From Acidimicrobiales bacterium (lineage in GTDB: Bacteria; Actinomycetota; Acidimicrobiia; Acidimicrobiales; Iamiaceae): a stretch of 64,000 bases of DNA. Shown one piece after another: positions 1-8,337 of this stretch; within the stretch, counting starts at the first letter, position 1, and the number at the start of each line of letters is the position of its first letter. The DNA is taken from the NCBI GenBank assembly GCA_035547835.1, contig DASZTW010000017.1, positions 248,001 through 312,000 of the forward strand, read 5' to 3'. A program made the position numbers and the translations under genes. A model generated the notes under the pieces. The model made no database searches and was not told the origin of the DNA. It worked only from the letters and a program-made list of their open reading frames with translations.

Positions 1-456
1 AGCCGACAAGTTCAAGGTGCCGTCGGCCACGTTCACGTTGTCGGCGCTGTTCACGTAGCACGCCCGCGAGGGGCTGTCGCCGGCGACGATGCGGCTCGCC
101 TCGGTGGTCTGCCATGTCCAGCGGTTGGTGTCGAGGGCGTTGGCGTCGCCGGTGGAGGCGTCGAACTCGTCGTCGAAGGTGCACTGCCACGGCGTGCCGT
201 CGCTCTTGTAGATCGTGACGCCGCCGCAGGTCGGCGTGGTCGGTGGCACGGCGACCGTGGCGATCGGCGTGAACGACGAGGCTGCACTGCACTGGCCGAG
301 CAGCTGCTGCAACGGGTTGCACCCGGCCGACGCTGCCCGGCCTCTGGCCGACGCCGAGCTCGTCGCCGACGCGGCCCCGACCCCGCCGATCGCGCTGAGC
401 GCCATCAACGCGGCTGCGACCAACGCACCCGCCCCGGCTCGCCTCTTGTGCCCCAT
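1..456 (-). CDS. Secreted GH16-family glycosidase (beta-glucanase-like), 5' part only
   Basis: Reading leftwards from an ATG at 454-456, the frame stays open for 152 codons and runs off the window. Residues 1-33 look like a signal peptide: basic MGHKRR, a hydrophobic stretch rich in A, L and G, then an A-S-A cleavage region. A Ser/Thr/Pro-rich linker follows. After that come W-Q-C-T-F-D-D-E-F-D, A-L-D-T-N-R-W and a D-N-V-N-V-A-D-G-T-L-N-L motif, the usual start of GH16 concanavalin-like folds (laminarinases, beta-1,3-glucanases). The catalytic E-x-D-x-x-E lies outside the window. An in-frame ATG at 469-471 is an alternative start; 456 is preferred for its GGGGGTGG at good spacing. The role is inferred as extracellular polysaccharide hydrolysis. 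Confidence 0.72.
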   Translation of the reverse strand, partial: MGHKRRAGAGALVAAALMALSAIGGVGAASATSSASARGRAASAGCNPLQQLLGQCSAASSFTPIATVAVPPTTPTCGGVTIYKSDGTPWQCTFDDEFDASTGDANALDTNRWTWQTTEASRIVAGDSPSRACYVNSADNVNVADGTLNLSA

Positions 457-641
457 GGCGCCCACCCCCATTTTGTCCGTTTGGTGCGGTGAGCGTGGCA
501 CCCATCGGCGCGGGCCGCAACCGGTCCGCTGCGCCCCGGTCCTCCAACGCGCACGCGACGACGAGGCGCGCTCTGAGTTGCACGATTGCCAGCGGGCAAC
601 TCCAGGAGCCGACTTGGCAGCTTTGAGCATCCCCGCGTGGG

Positions 642-1670
642 CTACGGGGTGCCGATGCCGTGGGCGAGGAGGCTCTGGGCGCAGGCGACCACGGTCTCGG
701 CGGCGGGGCGGGGCTGCCAGCCGAGCACGCTTTGGGCTTTGGCGGTGGTGTGGCGGTTGCGGCGGCCGAGCGAGGGGGTGATGGAGCGGAGGCCTTCGTC
801 GCCGAAGCGGGCGGCGAGGCGCACGGCGAGGTCGGGGAGCTGGCGGGTGCGCACGCGTGACGCGGCGTCGCCGAGCTCGGCGCGCAGGGTGCGGGCGATG
901 TCGCGCATCCACACGAACTCGCCGGTGGCCAAGAACCGCTCCCCTGCCGCTTCGGGCACGGTGAGGGCGCGCAGGTGGGCGTCGGCGAGGTCGCGCACGT
1001 CGACGACTTCGAGGCCGATGCGGGGAACGCCGGGCATCTTGCCGGCGAGCATGCGGGCGATGACGCCGACCGAGCCGATGTTCGCGGTGGTCATGATGGG
1101 GCCGAGCACGGCACCGGGGAGCACGGTCACGAGCTCGGGTGCGTCGGCGGTGGTGGCGACGTGGTCCCATGCGGCCAGCTCGGCGACGGTCTTGGAGCGC
1201 CGGTACGGGATCAGGGTGGGGTCATTCGGGTCGGTCCACAGCGCCTCGTCGGTGACCCCCTCTTCGGCGTACGACGAGGGGCTGGCGGCGTTGGCGGCCG
1301 ACGTCATCACCACCCGCTGCACGCCAGCGCGGGTGGCGGCGCGCAGCACGCGGAGCGTGCCGTTGCGGGCGATGTCGACGGCTGCGTCGGCGTCGCCGGG
1401 CAGCCTGGCGCCGATGGGCGAGGCGACGTGGAGCACGTGGTCGACGCCGCGCATCGCGTCGTCCCAGCCGTCGTCGCTGGCGAGATCGGTGGAGGCGACT
1501 TCGATGGCGTCGACGTCGGCCACTTCGGACCGAGCTGCGTCGAGCACGCGCTGGCGGGCGTCGGCGCTGCGGACGGTGGCGCGCACCTGATAGCCGCGGC
1601 GGGCGAGCTCGGCGAGGCACCACCCGGCGATGTAGCCGGTGCCGCCGGTGACGAGCACCCGTTCAGACAC
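642..1670 (-). CDS. NAD(P)-dependent reductase of the dihydroflavonol-reductase/extended SDR type
   Basis: A 342-residue extended short-chain dehydrogenase. The Rossmann glycine motif T-G-G-T-G-Y-I-A-G starts at residue 8, and a Y-R-R-S-K variant of the catalytic Y-x-x-x-K lies near residue 175. The tail matches DFR-like aldehyde/ketone reductases. The start is GTG 1668-1670 (VSERVLVTGG). The open frame extends about 40 residues upstream, but that part is Ser/Pro/Arg-rich and overlaps the TetR gene. GTGTCTGA makes the start overlap the TetR stop by 8 bases, so the two are probably translationally coupled and co-transcribed. Substrate is unknown; reduction of a small aldehyde or ketone is inferred from the family. 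Confidence 0.85.
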   Translation of the reverse strand: MSERVLVTGGTGYIAGWCLAELARRGYQVRATVRSADARQRVLDAARSEVADVDAIEVASTDLASDDGWDDAMRGVDHVLHVASPIGARLPGDADAAVDIARNGTLRVLRAATRAGVQRVVMTSAANAASPSSYAEEGVTDEALWTDPNDPTLIPYRRSKTVAELAAWDHVATTADAPELVTVLPGAVLGPIMTTANIGSVGVIARMLAGKMPGVPRIGLEVVDVRDLADAHLRALTVPEAAGERFLATGEFVWMRDIARTLRAELGDAASRVRTRQLPDLAVRLAARFGDEGLRSITPSLGRRNRHTTAKAQSVLGWQPRPAAETVVACAQSLLAHGIGTP

Positions 1671-2394
1671 GGGCCCGTCCCGATCGCTGCCGAGGGCTGG
1701 CGGATCGAGCGGTCGGCTTGCGGCTGGCGGCCAGCTCGACCGTGCCGACGAGGTGGGTGAACAGCCCGTCGCGCACCAGCGTGGCGAACGCAACGGTGGG
1801 GAGGCCGCCGAACTCGGCGTTGACCTTGGCGATCTCGGGCGACGGGCGCTCGTAGCTCCACAGCGCCCCGGCGAGCACGGTGACGAGCCCGGCGAACGAC
1901 CGGGCCGACCGTGCGCTCAGCCCGGGAAGGCGCTGTTGCACCCAGGCCTGGAGACGGTCGGCGTTGGCGATGGCTTGGCGCTTCCAGTCGAGCGCGGCCC
2001 GCTCGGAGATGTTGCGCTCGAGCACGCCGGCCAGGTTGGCGAGCAGCTCGCACAGCAGGGGTCGTGCGGCGAGCGTGTCGGCCAGCGTCGAGGCGACGGC
2101 GCGCTCGGCGGCGTGCGCGGAGCGACGGCCACCGGGGGCGGTGGCGGCCTGGGTGTCGAGCTCGTCGAGCCAGTCGGACCACTCGGTGGTGAGCACGGTG
2201 AGGTAGATGGCTTCGCGGCTGTCGAAGTAGCGCAACACGTTCGACTTCGCGAGCCCCACCTCGGCGCTGATCTGGTTGAGGCTGACATCGGCGAGCCGCC
2301 GATCGGCGAGCAGCTCGCGTGCGACCGCAACGATGGCCGCCCGTCGCTCGGCCACCTGCTCGGGCCGCCGGGCACGTCGGAAGTCGGAGGGCAT
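1663..2394 (-). CDS. TetR/AcrR-family transcriptional repressor
   Basis: This 243-residue protein has a TetR-type helix-turn-helix at residues 12-60 (RRAAIVAVARELL, then SLNQISAEVGLAKSNVLRYF). The ligand-binding helical domain carries the W-x-D-W-L-D-E-L pattern of a TetR_C subfamily. It is the first gene of a two-gene minus-strand unit with the reductase, which it overlaps by 8 bases. A perfect 23-bp palindrome lies 10 bases before its ATG and overlaps a TATACT -10 hexamer. That predicts autorepression and control of the reductase gene, relieved by a small ligand, possibly the reductase substrate. The ATG is only 8 bases past the -10 box, so the transcript is probably leaderless. Confidence 0.88.
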   Translation of the reverse strand: MPSDFRRARRPEQVAERRAAIVAVARELLADRRLADVSLNQISAEVGLAKSNVLRYFDSREAIYLTVLTTEWSDWLDELDTQAATAPGGRRSAHAAERAVASTLADTLAARPLLCELLANLAGVLERNISERAALDWKRQAIANADRLQAWVQQRLPGLSARSARSFAGLVTVLAGALWSYERPSPEIAKVNAEFGGLPTVAFATLVRDGLFTHLVGTVELAASRKPTARSASPRQRSGRARV

Positions 2395-2404
2395 GCACAG
2401 CAGT

Positions 2405-2427
2405 ATAACAGACCAGTGGTCTGTTAT
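2405..2427. promoter_or_regulatory. 23-bp palindromic operator overlapping the TetR-gene promoter
   Basis: ATAACAGACCA and TGGTCTGTTAT form perfect 11-bp arms around a single G at 2416. On the minus strand the TATACT hexamer (2402-2407) partly overlaps the left arm, and the TetR ATG follows closely. Position and symmetry are typical of a TetR autoregulatory operator; binding is inferred. Confidence 0.75.
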
Positions 2428-2439
2428 TAACGGCGGCGG

Positions 2440-3717
2440 TCAGGTGACAACCGTCCGCCACAACCGATCAATCGGCATGACGTGGAGTCGGTCGTCGAAG
2501 GTGTAGGAGCGGGCACCGGTACTAAACGCCACGCCAGCGATGAAGCGGTCTCCGACCGAGTCGCGCAGCTTGTGCAAACCCCCGAGATGCTTGCCGGCGA
2601 CTCGCTCGTTGGCCTTCACCTCGAACGCCAACACCCCACCGTCGGAGAACTCGATGACGACGTCCACCTCGTCATCGTCGACGCGCCAATGGCCAAGGGT
2701 GACCGATTCGTCGAGCCATGACACCTGCTTGCGCAGCTCGCCTACCACGAACGTCTCGAGGAGGTGCCCGAACTCGGTCAGATGCGTTGGGTCGAGGGTG
2801 GCGAGCTTGGCGGCGCTGGAACCGAGCAGCCAGGCGGCGAGGCCCGAGTCGACAACATGCACCTTTGGTTGCTTGGCCGCCCGGGCCCGCAGTGACTTCC
2901 CCCATGCGGGTAGTCGATAGACCAGGAAGAGGTCTTCGAGGAGGCGAACGTAGCCGTCAATCGTCTCGCGATGTGCATCGAGACCCCGGGCGGCCGAAGC
3001 GACATTCAGGCTCTGCCCGGTTTGGCCGGCGAGCCGGTCGAGCAGATCGCGCAGCACCTGCCGTTGCCGCACCCGTGCGAGGTCCACGGCATCGCGTTCG
3101 ATGCTCAGGCGCACGTAGTCGTCGAACCAGCGCGCCCGAGCGGCGCCGCTCCGGCGGCGCGCCAGCGGGAAGCCGCCGGCCATCACACGCTTGACGTAGT
3201 CCTGCCGGGTCGTCGTCGACGTGGGATGCGCGGCCACGACGTCGGAGGGTGCCGCGCGAAGAGACACGAGGAGGTTCTCGGACACACCGTCGATCTCGCC
3301 TTGGGATAGGGGCAGGATCGTGAGCACGTGCATGCGCCCCGTGAGCGCTTGCGCCGTGCGAGGAATCGCGTCGTGCCGGGTCGATCCGGTGAGGACCGCC
3401 GTGCCTGGCTGCGCCCCCTCGCGGTTCAGTCGCGCCTTGATGGCATCAAGGATGTCGAGGGCCTTTTGATACTCGTCGACGCACAGTGGCGAGGGGCCGC
3501 CCGCCGCTGCCGCGGTGTTCGCCTGGACCGCCTCGAGCGTGGCCGGGTCGTCGAGATCGAGCACGGCGACGTCGCTGGCAGCGGCGAAAGCTCGCAGGAG
3601 CGTCGACTTGCCCACGGCACGCGGACCGTGCAGGGCGATCACCGGCTCGTCGATGATCAAGCGGTCCAGTACTTCGAGGAGCCGGCGCTCAACGATGCTC
3701 TCAGGGAACCCAGGCAC
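2440..3717 (-). CDS. AAA-family ATPase with DUF4143 C-terminal domain
   Basis: A 425-residue protein with Walker A G-P-R-A-V-G-K-S-T near residue 31, a V-L-D-L-D-D stretch, a Walker B-like C-V-D-E-Y and a sensor-like V-L-T-G-S. This is the AAA_14 domain arrangement. The C-terminal half is DUF4143-like: a winged-helix stretch near residues 225-260, then L-F-L-V-Y-R-L-P, a V-H-V-V-D-S-G-L-A-A-W-L segment and a nuclease-like E-F-S-D-G-G-V-L-A-F-E-V-K-A-N. Such proteins are widespread, often horizontally transferred, and of unknown cellular role; the D/E-x-K-like C-terminus hints at a nuclease fold. It lies upstream of the TetR gene in the same direction but 45 bases away with its own operator between them, so it is probably a separate unit. 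Confidence 0.85.
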   Translation of the reverse strand: MPGFPESIVERRLLEVLDRLIIDEPVIALHGPRAVGKSTLLRAFAAASDVAVLDLDDPATLEAVQANTAAAAGGPSPLCVDEYQKALDILDAIKARLNREGAQPGTAVLTGSTRHDAIPRTAQALTGRMHVLTILPLSQGEIDGVSENLLVSLRAAPSDVVAAHPTSTTTRQDYVKRVMAGGFPLARRRSGAARARWFDDYVRLSIERDAVDLARVRQRQVLRDLLDRLAGQTGQSLNVASAARGLDAHRETIDGYVRLLEDLFLVYRLPAWGKSLRARAAKQPKVHVVDSGLAAWLLGSSAAKLATLDPTHLTEFGHLLETFVVGELRKQVSWLDESVTLGHWRVDDDEVDVVIEFSDGGVLAFEVKANERVAGKHLGGLHKLRDSVGDRFIAGVAFSTGARSYTFDDRLHVMPIDRLWRTVVT

Positions 3718-3933
3718 GCAGGCATCCTACCCTGGCTACCGCACGCCATCCGTAATTTTTGAGCGCATCTATCCGGATATTTCGAGCAACCCTGTCCATA
3801 CTTTTCGAGCGCTCAAAGCGACCCGTACGACCTGGAGCGGCTGCTGCGCGAGCGTGGCATCGAGCGCGACTTCTGGTCGTGGCCCTGAGCCTGGCGAGCA
3901 CGGGGCGACGGCGGGCCCGGCGCCACCCTCCAC

Positions 3934-4974
3934 TCACCGCCGATCGTCGAAGCCGCTGGCGAGGTTCTCGGCGATCTCGGTGATGAGGTCGGCGGCTTCG
4001 AGGCCGGCGATGAGGTCGGGCGGGATGGCCTGCCCTCCGTGGACGGCGCCGAGCAGGTTGCCGGTGATGGAGCCGGTGGAATCGCTGTCGCCGGAGTGGT
4101 TCACCGCAAGCAGAAGCCCGTCGATCAGCGTGTCGGCCGTGAGCGCGCACGCGACGCTGATGGCCAGTGCTTCCTCGCCCGTCCAGCCGCCGCCGAGGCT
4201 CTCGAGGTCGGCAGGGGTGGGGCGGCCGCGCGCCGCGAGTGATCGGACGGCTTCGAGCGCGCCGGCGGGCTCTTCGTGGCCGGCCCAGCCCAACAGCTCG
4301 GCCATGGCGGCGTCGAGTGCCGTGTCGAGGTCGACGCCGTCGACGAGTTGTGCGACGACGCTGGCGAGCACCCCTGCCGACAGGTAGCCGCTGGGGTGGC
4401 CGTGGGTGAGCGCCGCGCAGGCCGCGCCGAGTCGAAATGGGTCGTCGGCACCGACGAGGCCGGCGGGGGCCGCCCGCATCACCCCGCCACACCCTTTCGA
4501 GTTGTTGATCGGCTCGTCGATCGAGCCCCGCGGACCACGGAGGAGCGAGCCCAGGCACGTGACGCCGGGAGCGCGGCGGTGGTGCAGCACCGCGTGCTCG
4601 ACGAGGCCAGCGCGAGGGTCGTGAGGCGCTGGTGAGCGCCACGCGGGCCACGGCTCGTCTTGTGTGGTCAGCCACCGCAGGTAGGCGTGCAGCACCTCGG
4701 TTTCCGCGTCGGTGTCGGATCCTCCGGCGGCACCTCCGCGAGCACGGAGCAACCCTTCGGCAGTGAACAGCGTCATCTGTGTGTCATCAGTGATTGCCCC
4801 GCCGTTGCGCCCGTACGCCGGCAGGTAGCCCGTCACGCCCTCCGCGCCGTGGTCGGCCTTGATCGCCGACCACGATGCGAACTCGATCGGCGCGCCGAGT
4901 GCGTCACCGACCGCACCGGCAAGCAGGGAGCCGAGCACGCGATCGCGCCTGGTGGGAACGGATGGTCGTGTCAT
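3934..4974 (-). CDS. ADP-ribosylglycohydrolase (DraG/MacroD-unrelated ARH family)
   Basis: A 346-residue ADP-ribosyl-glycohydrolase. The N-terminal D-R-V-L-G-S-L-L-A-G-A-V-G-D-A-L-G-A motif, the metal-binding D-D-T-Q-M-T (residue ~61), the G-C-G-G-V-M-R-A-A-P core and the C-terminal N-H-S-G-D-S-D-S-T-G-S-I-T-G-N-L-L-G metal site are all intact. The family removes ADP-ribose from arginine or other acceptors using a two-metal centre. Length is typical. In this setting it may reverse ADP-ribosylation by a toxin or phage enzyme, but no ADP-ribosyltransferase is next to it, so that is a guess. The next gene on the right (NERD) is divergent, sharing a roughly 270-base gap. Confidence 0.92.
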   Translation of the reverse strand: MTRPSVPTRRDRVLGSLLAGAVGDALGAPIEFASWSAIKADHGAEGVTGYLPAYGRNGGAITDDTQMTLFTAEGLLRARGGAAGGSDTDAETEVLHAYLRWLTTQDEPWPAWRSPAPHDPRAGLVEHAVLHHRRAPGVTCLGSLLRGPRGSIDEPINNSKGCGGVMRAAPAGLVGADDPFRLGAACAALTHGHPSGYLSAGVLASVVAQLVDGVDLDTALDAAMAELLGWAGHEEPAGALEAVRSLAARGRPTPADLESLGGGWTGEEALAISVACALTADTLIDGLLLAVNHSGDSDSTGSITGNLLGAVHGGQAIPPDLIAGLEAADLITEIAENLASGFDDRR

Positions 4975-5046
4975 GGCGGTGCGGTGGAAGTCATGCGCGC
5001 GGTGGGTGCTGGCCGGCTGTCAGGACAGACGGTACGCCGAGCGTGC

Positions 5047-5075
5047 GGTGATTTCCGCCAGCATGTCCTCATTTG
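5047..5075. repeat. 29-bp dispersed repeat, copy 1 (ahead of the NERD gene)
   Basis: GGTGATTTCCGCCAGCATGT followed by CCTCATTTG. It matches 26 of 29 positions with a second copy at 9046-9074. Both copies lie in the same orientation upstream of a defence-type gene. Function is unknown; a shared promoter/operator or a recombination footprint are possible. Confidence 0.6.
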
Positions 5076-5243
5076 GCACAACGAAGGTCTCGTGCTCCTC
5101 TGATTGATGGCGGTTCGGCACCGCCGGACCACGGAGCACCCGCAAACGACGCCCAACCGACGCGCGCGCCACGTCGGGACGTTTGACCCATCGATCCACC
5201 GGACGGTGGTGCCGATGTGGACGCGATGGCGGGAAGTCGGGTG

Positions 5244-6050
5244 ATGGCGTTGCGGCGGTCGGAGCGGTGTCGGCGGTGCGGGTACTTGATCCCGGCACAA
5301 ACCCGCGCCTGGTGGGATGCGGCAGAGAAGTCGGTGACCTGCTTGACGTGTTGGGAGTCGACAGCCGACTCGCGCGTGCGGCCGACGGCAGCGCCGCCCG
5401 CACCCACCGCTGGTGCTGGCTCGTCGGCCCAGCGCGAGTACGAGCGGCGACGGCAACGGCGAGAGGACGACGTCCGGGCCAAGCACCCGCACGTCGGTGG
5501 GCTGTTGCTGGCGGTCACCGACGAGCCGCAGAGCACCACGGCTTGGCGCCAAGGGGCCGCCGGCGAGCGCAAGCTCGCGGCTGCTCTCGACGAGGTGCCT
5601 GGGGTGCGCACGCTGCACGACCGCCGGCGCCCGGGCACCCGAGCCAACATCGACCACATCGCCATCTGCCCGTCGGGCGTGTTCGTGATCGATACCAAGC
5701 GCTACACGAAGGGGCAGATCCGTGCCCGCGACGTGGGTGGGTGGTTCAAACGGGACGTGCGCCTGTACGTGGGCTCGCGCGACTGCTCGAAGTTCGTCGG
5801 CGCGATGGCCAAGCAGGTTGACGCCGTGCAATCGGCGCTCGGTGACCTCGCACCAAGCGTGCCTGTGGTGCCGGTGCTGTGCTTCGTGGACGGCGACTGG
5901 AGCCTGTTCACCAAGCCCTTCACGATCGACGGCGTGTGGATCACCTGGGGCAAAGCGCTTCGCAAGCGCCTCACCCACCCCGGCCAACTCGGGAGCCGCT
6001 ACATCAATGCCGCCGCGACCGCACTCGAAGAGGGTCTGCCGCCGGCGTGA
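5244..6050 (+). CDS. Zinc-ribbon plus NERD (nuclease-related) domain protein
   Basis: About 268 residues from ATG 5244, chosen because GGGAAG lies 7 bases upstream; GTG 5217 and ATG 5226 are alternatives. A C-x2-C...C-x2-C zinc-ribbon (CRRCG, CLTCW) occupies residues 9-40, followed by an Arg-rich helical linker. The NERD domain begins at GAAGERKLAAALDEV (residue ~105), with R-A-N-I-D-H-I-A-I and V-F-V-I-D-T-K-R-Y: the D...D-x-K pattern of the restriction-endonuclease-like fold. The family is thought to act on DNA, but activity is unproven. It is the first of two plus-strand nuclease-like genes; the HNH gene follows 56 bases later. A decayed piece of a paralogous gene is found at 10197-10347. 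Confidence 0.82.
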   Translation: MALRRSERCRRCGYLIPAQTRAWWDAAEKSVTCLTCWESTADSRVRPTAAPPAPTAGAGSSAQREYERRRQRREDDVRAKHPHVGGLLLAVTDEPQSTTAWRQGAAGERKLAAALDEVPGVRTLHDRRRPGTRANIDHIAICPSGVFVIDTKRYTKGQIRARDVGGWFKRDVRLYVGSRDCSKFVGAMAKQVDAVQSALGDLAPSVPVVPVLCFVDGDWSLFTKPFTIDGVWITWGKALRKRLTHPGQLGSRYINAAATALEEGLPPA

Positions 6051-6106
6051 CGGCGCATGCTCGCGGCCGGGTCGGCCGAGACACCGACGAGACTCTCGGG
6101 TAGACC

Positions 6107-7207
6107 GTGGCGGTGGGCGTAGAGATGGACGGGGCGCGGATCGGTGAGCGGCTGCTGGCCGTGATCGACGAGGGTCGAAAGGTCGCCACGTACAAGCTCG
6201 CATTGATCTCGGCCTTGATGGACGCTGCAGCCGAACACGTCGACTCGACCGGGCGAGCACCTGACGTGCTGACGACTCGGCAGGTGGCCGAGCACGTCGT
6301 TCGCCTCTACCTCCCACAGGTTCGCGTGTTCGTCACGCTCGACGGCCGCGAGCGGGAGCTGCGCCAGATCACCGCGAAAGGCTCGGCGGTGCTCGGCCCG
6401 ATCCTGGCGTTGCACGTCGCGGCGCAGAACCGTCGCTGCCGCACGTTCCACGAAATCCGCACTCACCTACCTGATGAGCTCGACAACTGCCTCGACAAGG
6501 TGGAGGTGGGGTTCGCCAGGTACCCGCTGCTGCGTCTCCAGACGGTGGGTAGGCGGACTGACCCGTTCCTCTACGACGTCGATTGGGACGAGTCGGTGAC
6601 CCAGTCGCGCCTCCGGCGGCCCGACGGGAACCTCATTCGGTTCCAACCCGGCGCGGCGGACGAGCTGCTGCGCCTCGCTCCCCTGGTGCGGCCACTGGTG
6701 GAACTGCACTGGACGCGCATGGTCGCGGAGCTGAGCGGCATTGCCACCGAGGAGGCGAAGCTGCGCGAGCACCTGTTCGGCGCGTCGAGGGTGGCCTTCC
6801 CCGCGGCCTTGCGGTCGGGCTTGGCCGATCTGCACCAGGGCAGGTGCTTCTATTGCGGCCGCGCGTTGGGTCGACGCATCGAGGTGGACCATTTCATCCC
6901 GTGGTCGCGTTGGCCCAACGATGCCATCGAGAACTTGGTGCCGGCCGACGTCTGCAACAACCACAAGCGCGACTTCCTCCCGGCGCGGCGACACGTGGAG
7001 CATTGGGCGGAGCGGCTCGACCGCCGCGGGTCGGACTTGGCCAGCCTTGCGTCGAGCACCTCCTGGGCTGCCGAGCCCGACCGCACGTTGGCGCTCGCCC
7101 GTTCGACGTACGCCCACCTGCCGGAACGAACGCCGCTGTGGCTCCTCGGGTCAGAGTTCGCCGACGATGATCCGCGGAGCCTGGCCATGCTGTTGTCATC
7201 CGCTTGA
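6107..7207 (+). CDS. HNH endonuclease domain protein
   Basis: A 366-residue protein starting at GTG 6107 (ATG 6125 possible). The first two thirds match no domain I recognise and are mostly helical. A C-terminal HNH nuclease domain (residues ~245-300) has the zinc-knuckle C-F-Y-C-G, the catalytic V-D-H-F-I-P-W, N-L-V-P-A-D and C-N-N-H-K-R-D. All the H, N and H positions are present. Such long-headed HNH proteins occur in defence islands, where the N-terminal part is assumed to sense or bind a target. It lies downstream of the NERD gene in the same direction and may be co-transcribed. Confidence 0.85.
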   Translation: MAVGVEMDGARIGERLLAVIDEGRKVATYKLALISALMDAAAEHVDSTGRAPDVLTTRQVAEHVVRLYLPQVRVFVTLDGRERELRQITAKGSAVLGPILALHVAAQNRRCRTFHEIRTHLPDELDNCLDKVEVGFARYPLLRLQTVGRRTDPFLYDVDWDESVTQSRLRRPDGNLIRFQPGAADELLRLAPLVRPLVELHWTRMVAELSGIATEEAKLREHLFGASRVAFPAALRSGLADLHQGRCFYCGRALGRRIEVDHFIPWSRWPNDAIENLVPADVCNNHKRDFLPARRHVEHWAERLDRRGSDLASLASSTSWAAEPDRTLALARSTYAHLPERTPLWLLGSEFADDDPRSLAMLLSSA

Positions 7208-7225
7208 AGACCGTCCTCGCCCGGA

Positions 7226-7640
7226 TCAGGTCGTCCCCTGGGGCCCAGCGACCCGGCGCGAGATGTCGACGATGCGGCGACCGCGCTCCACCGCTCTGGC
7301 TGCCTCGGACCTGGGGATGTCATCTGGCTCGTACTCGGCGCGGGTCTTCATCGCCAGGAGCCGCCCCAACTCCTTGGCGAGCGCTACGCCGTCAGGGCCG
7401 GCCGTGCGCAAGAGCCGGATCGCCTCATCATTGGTCCTGGCCAGCGGCGCGGACGCCGAGGCGAATGCCGGTCACCGCGGCCGCCGCGTTGATGCCGGCG
7501 TGGATCGCGAGGCTGGTCGCCGCGATCGGGCGATCGGCATCTCGTTCCGCGGTAGCGGCCGACAGGTACTCCTCCGCCTTGGCCACATACGCCCGGACCT
7601 GGGCCGCCGTGACCGACCGGGTACGGGGCTGTTTAGGCAC
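7226..7640 (-). pseudogene. Frameshifted HEPN-domain partner of a nucleotidyltransferase toxin-antitoxin pair
   Basis: Starting at GTG 7638-7640, which overlaps the nucleotidyltransferase stop by 8 bases (GTGCCTAA), the frame encodes a HEPN-like protein: VTAAQVRAYVAKAEEYL, then SLAIHAGINAA. It stops at 7428 after A-A-G-Q-D-Q. The sequence continues in the next frame as E-A-I-R-L-L-R-T-A-G-P-D-G-V-A, L-L-A-M-K-T-R-A-E-Y-E-P-D-D-I and R-A-V-E-R-G-R-R-I-V to a stop at 7226. Removing one A from the CAATGATGAG stretch (near 7428-7432) would restore G-Q-D-H-D-E-A-I-R. This is therefore a one-base insertion, or a sequencing error. An intact protein would be about 137 residues. Confidence 0.8.
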
Positions 7641-8283
7641 TCCGCCGTCCACGGAGGGTCTCAAGCGGTACGCCGTGCACGATGACACCGTCGCGGAGGA
7701 CGTTGGCCCAGAGCTCTGCCGGGCGACGCAAACGCCGGGCGAGCTCGCCTTCATCGATCTCGATCACCTGAACGGCGTTGCCTGTGAGGCGCTGGGCCGC
7801 GGTGCGCCACCCGTCTGCGGAAGAGGCCCAGGGATCGTCGTCCTCGTCGACGTCGCTCGGACGGACGAGCACGATGTCCACGTCGCTCAGCGCATCCGCT
7901 TCACCTCGAGCAAGGGAGCCGAAGACAATCACGCTCACCGGAGTTGGGTCCATCTGGCCAGCGAGGGCGCCGAGCTGCTCGAGCACGCTCTCGCGGGATC
8001 GGCTGAGCGAACGAACCAGGCGCCCGGCCACGTGCTCATCGATCAGCGCGAAGAGGGCAGAGGGTGGTGCCTCTCGCCGCGCGACAAGGCCCAGGGCGAC
8101 GAGCTCTGGGAGCACCCGAGACGCTTGGGCAGGGCTGACCCCCGACAGGCGAGCGATGGTCCGCAGGTTCAGTTCAGCGGTGGTCTCGGCCAACACCGCC
8201 AGGATGCGTCCCTGCACGCCAGGGATGACGGCCTCGACCGGTCGCTGGAAGTCCACCGCGACAGGATAGGACACTGGACTCAC
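7633..8283 (-). CDS. Winged-helix plus MNT-type nucleotidyltransferase domain protein
   Basis: A 216-residue protein. Residues 20-75 form a winged-helix DNA-binding domain (RILAVLAETTAELNLRTIARL, SPAQASRVLPELVALGLV). Residues 110-190 form a minimal nucleotidyltransferase with V-F-G-S-L-A-R-G and S-D-V-D-I-V-L-V, the G-S...D-x-D signature. MNT proteins pair with HEPN proteins; in studied MntA-HepT pairs the MNT partner AMPylates and silences the HEPN RNase. The HEPN gene directly follows with an 8-base overlap but is frameshifted here. The start is GTG 8281-8283; GTG 8274 is also possible. The winged helix suggests autoregulation. Confidence 0.82.
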   Translation of the reverse strand: MSPVSYPVAVDFQRPVEAVIPGVQGRILAVLAETTAELNLRTIARLSGVSPAQASRVLPELVALGLVARREAPPSALFALIDEHVAGRLVRSLSRSRESVLEQLGALAGQMDPTPVSVIVFGSLARGEADALSDVDIVLVRPSDVDEDDDPWASSADGWRTAAQRLTGNAVQVIEIDEGELARRLRRPAELWANVLRDGVIVHGVPLETLRGRRSA

Positions 8284-8337
8284 AGATGAAACGATTGTCT
8301 CTTTTCTGAGAGCAACCTCGGCCGCGACCGACCCAGC

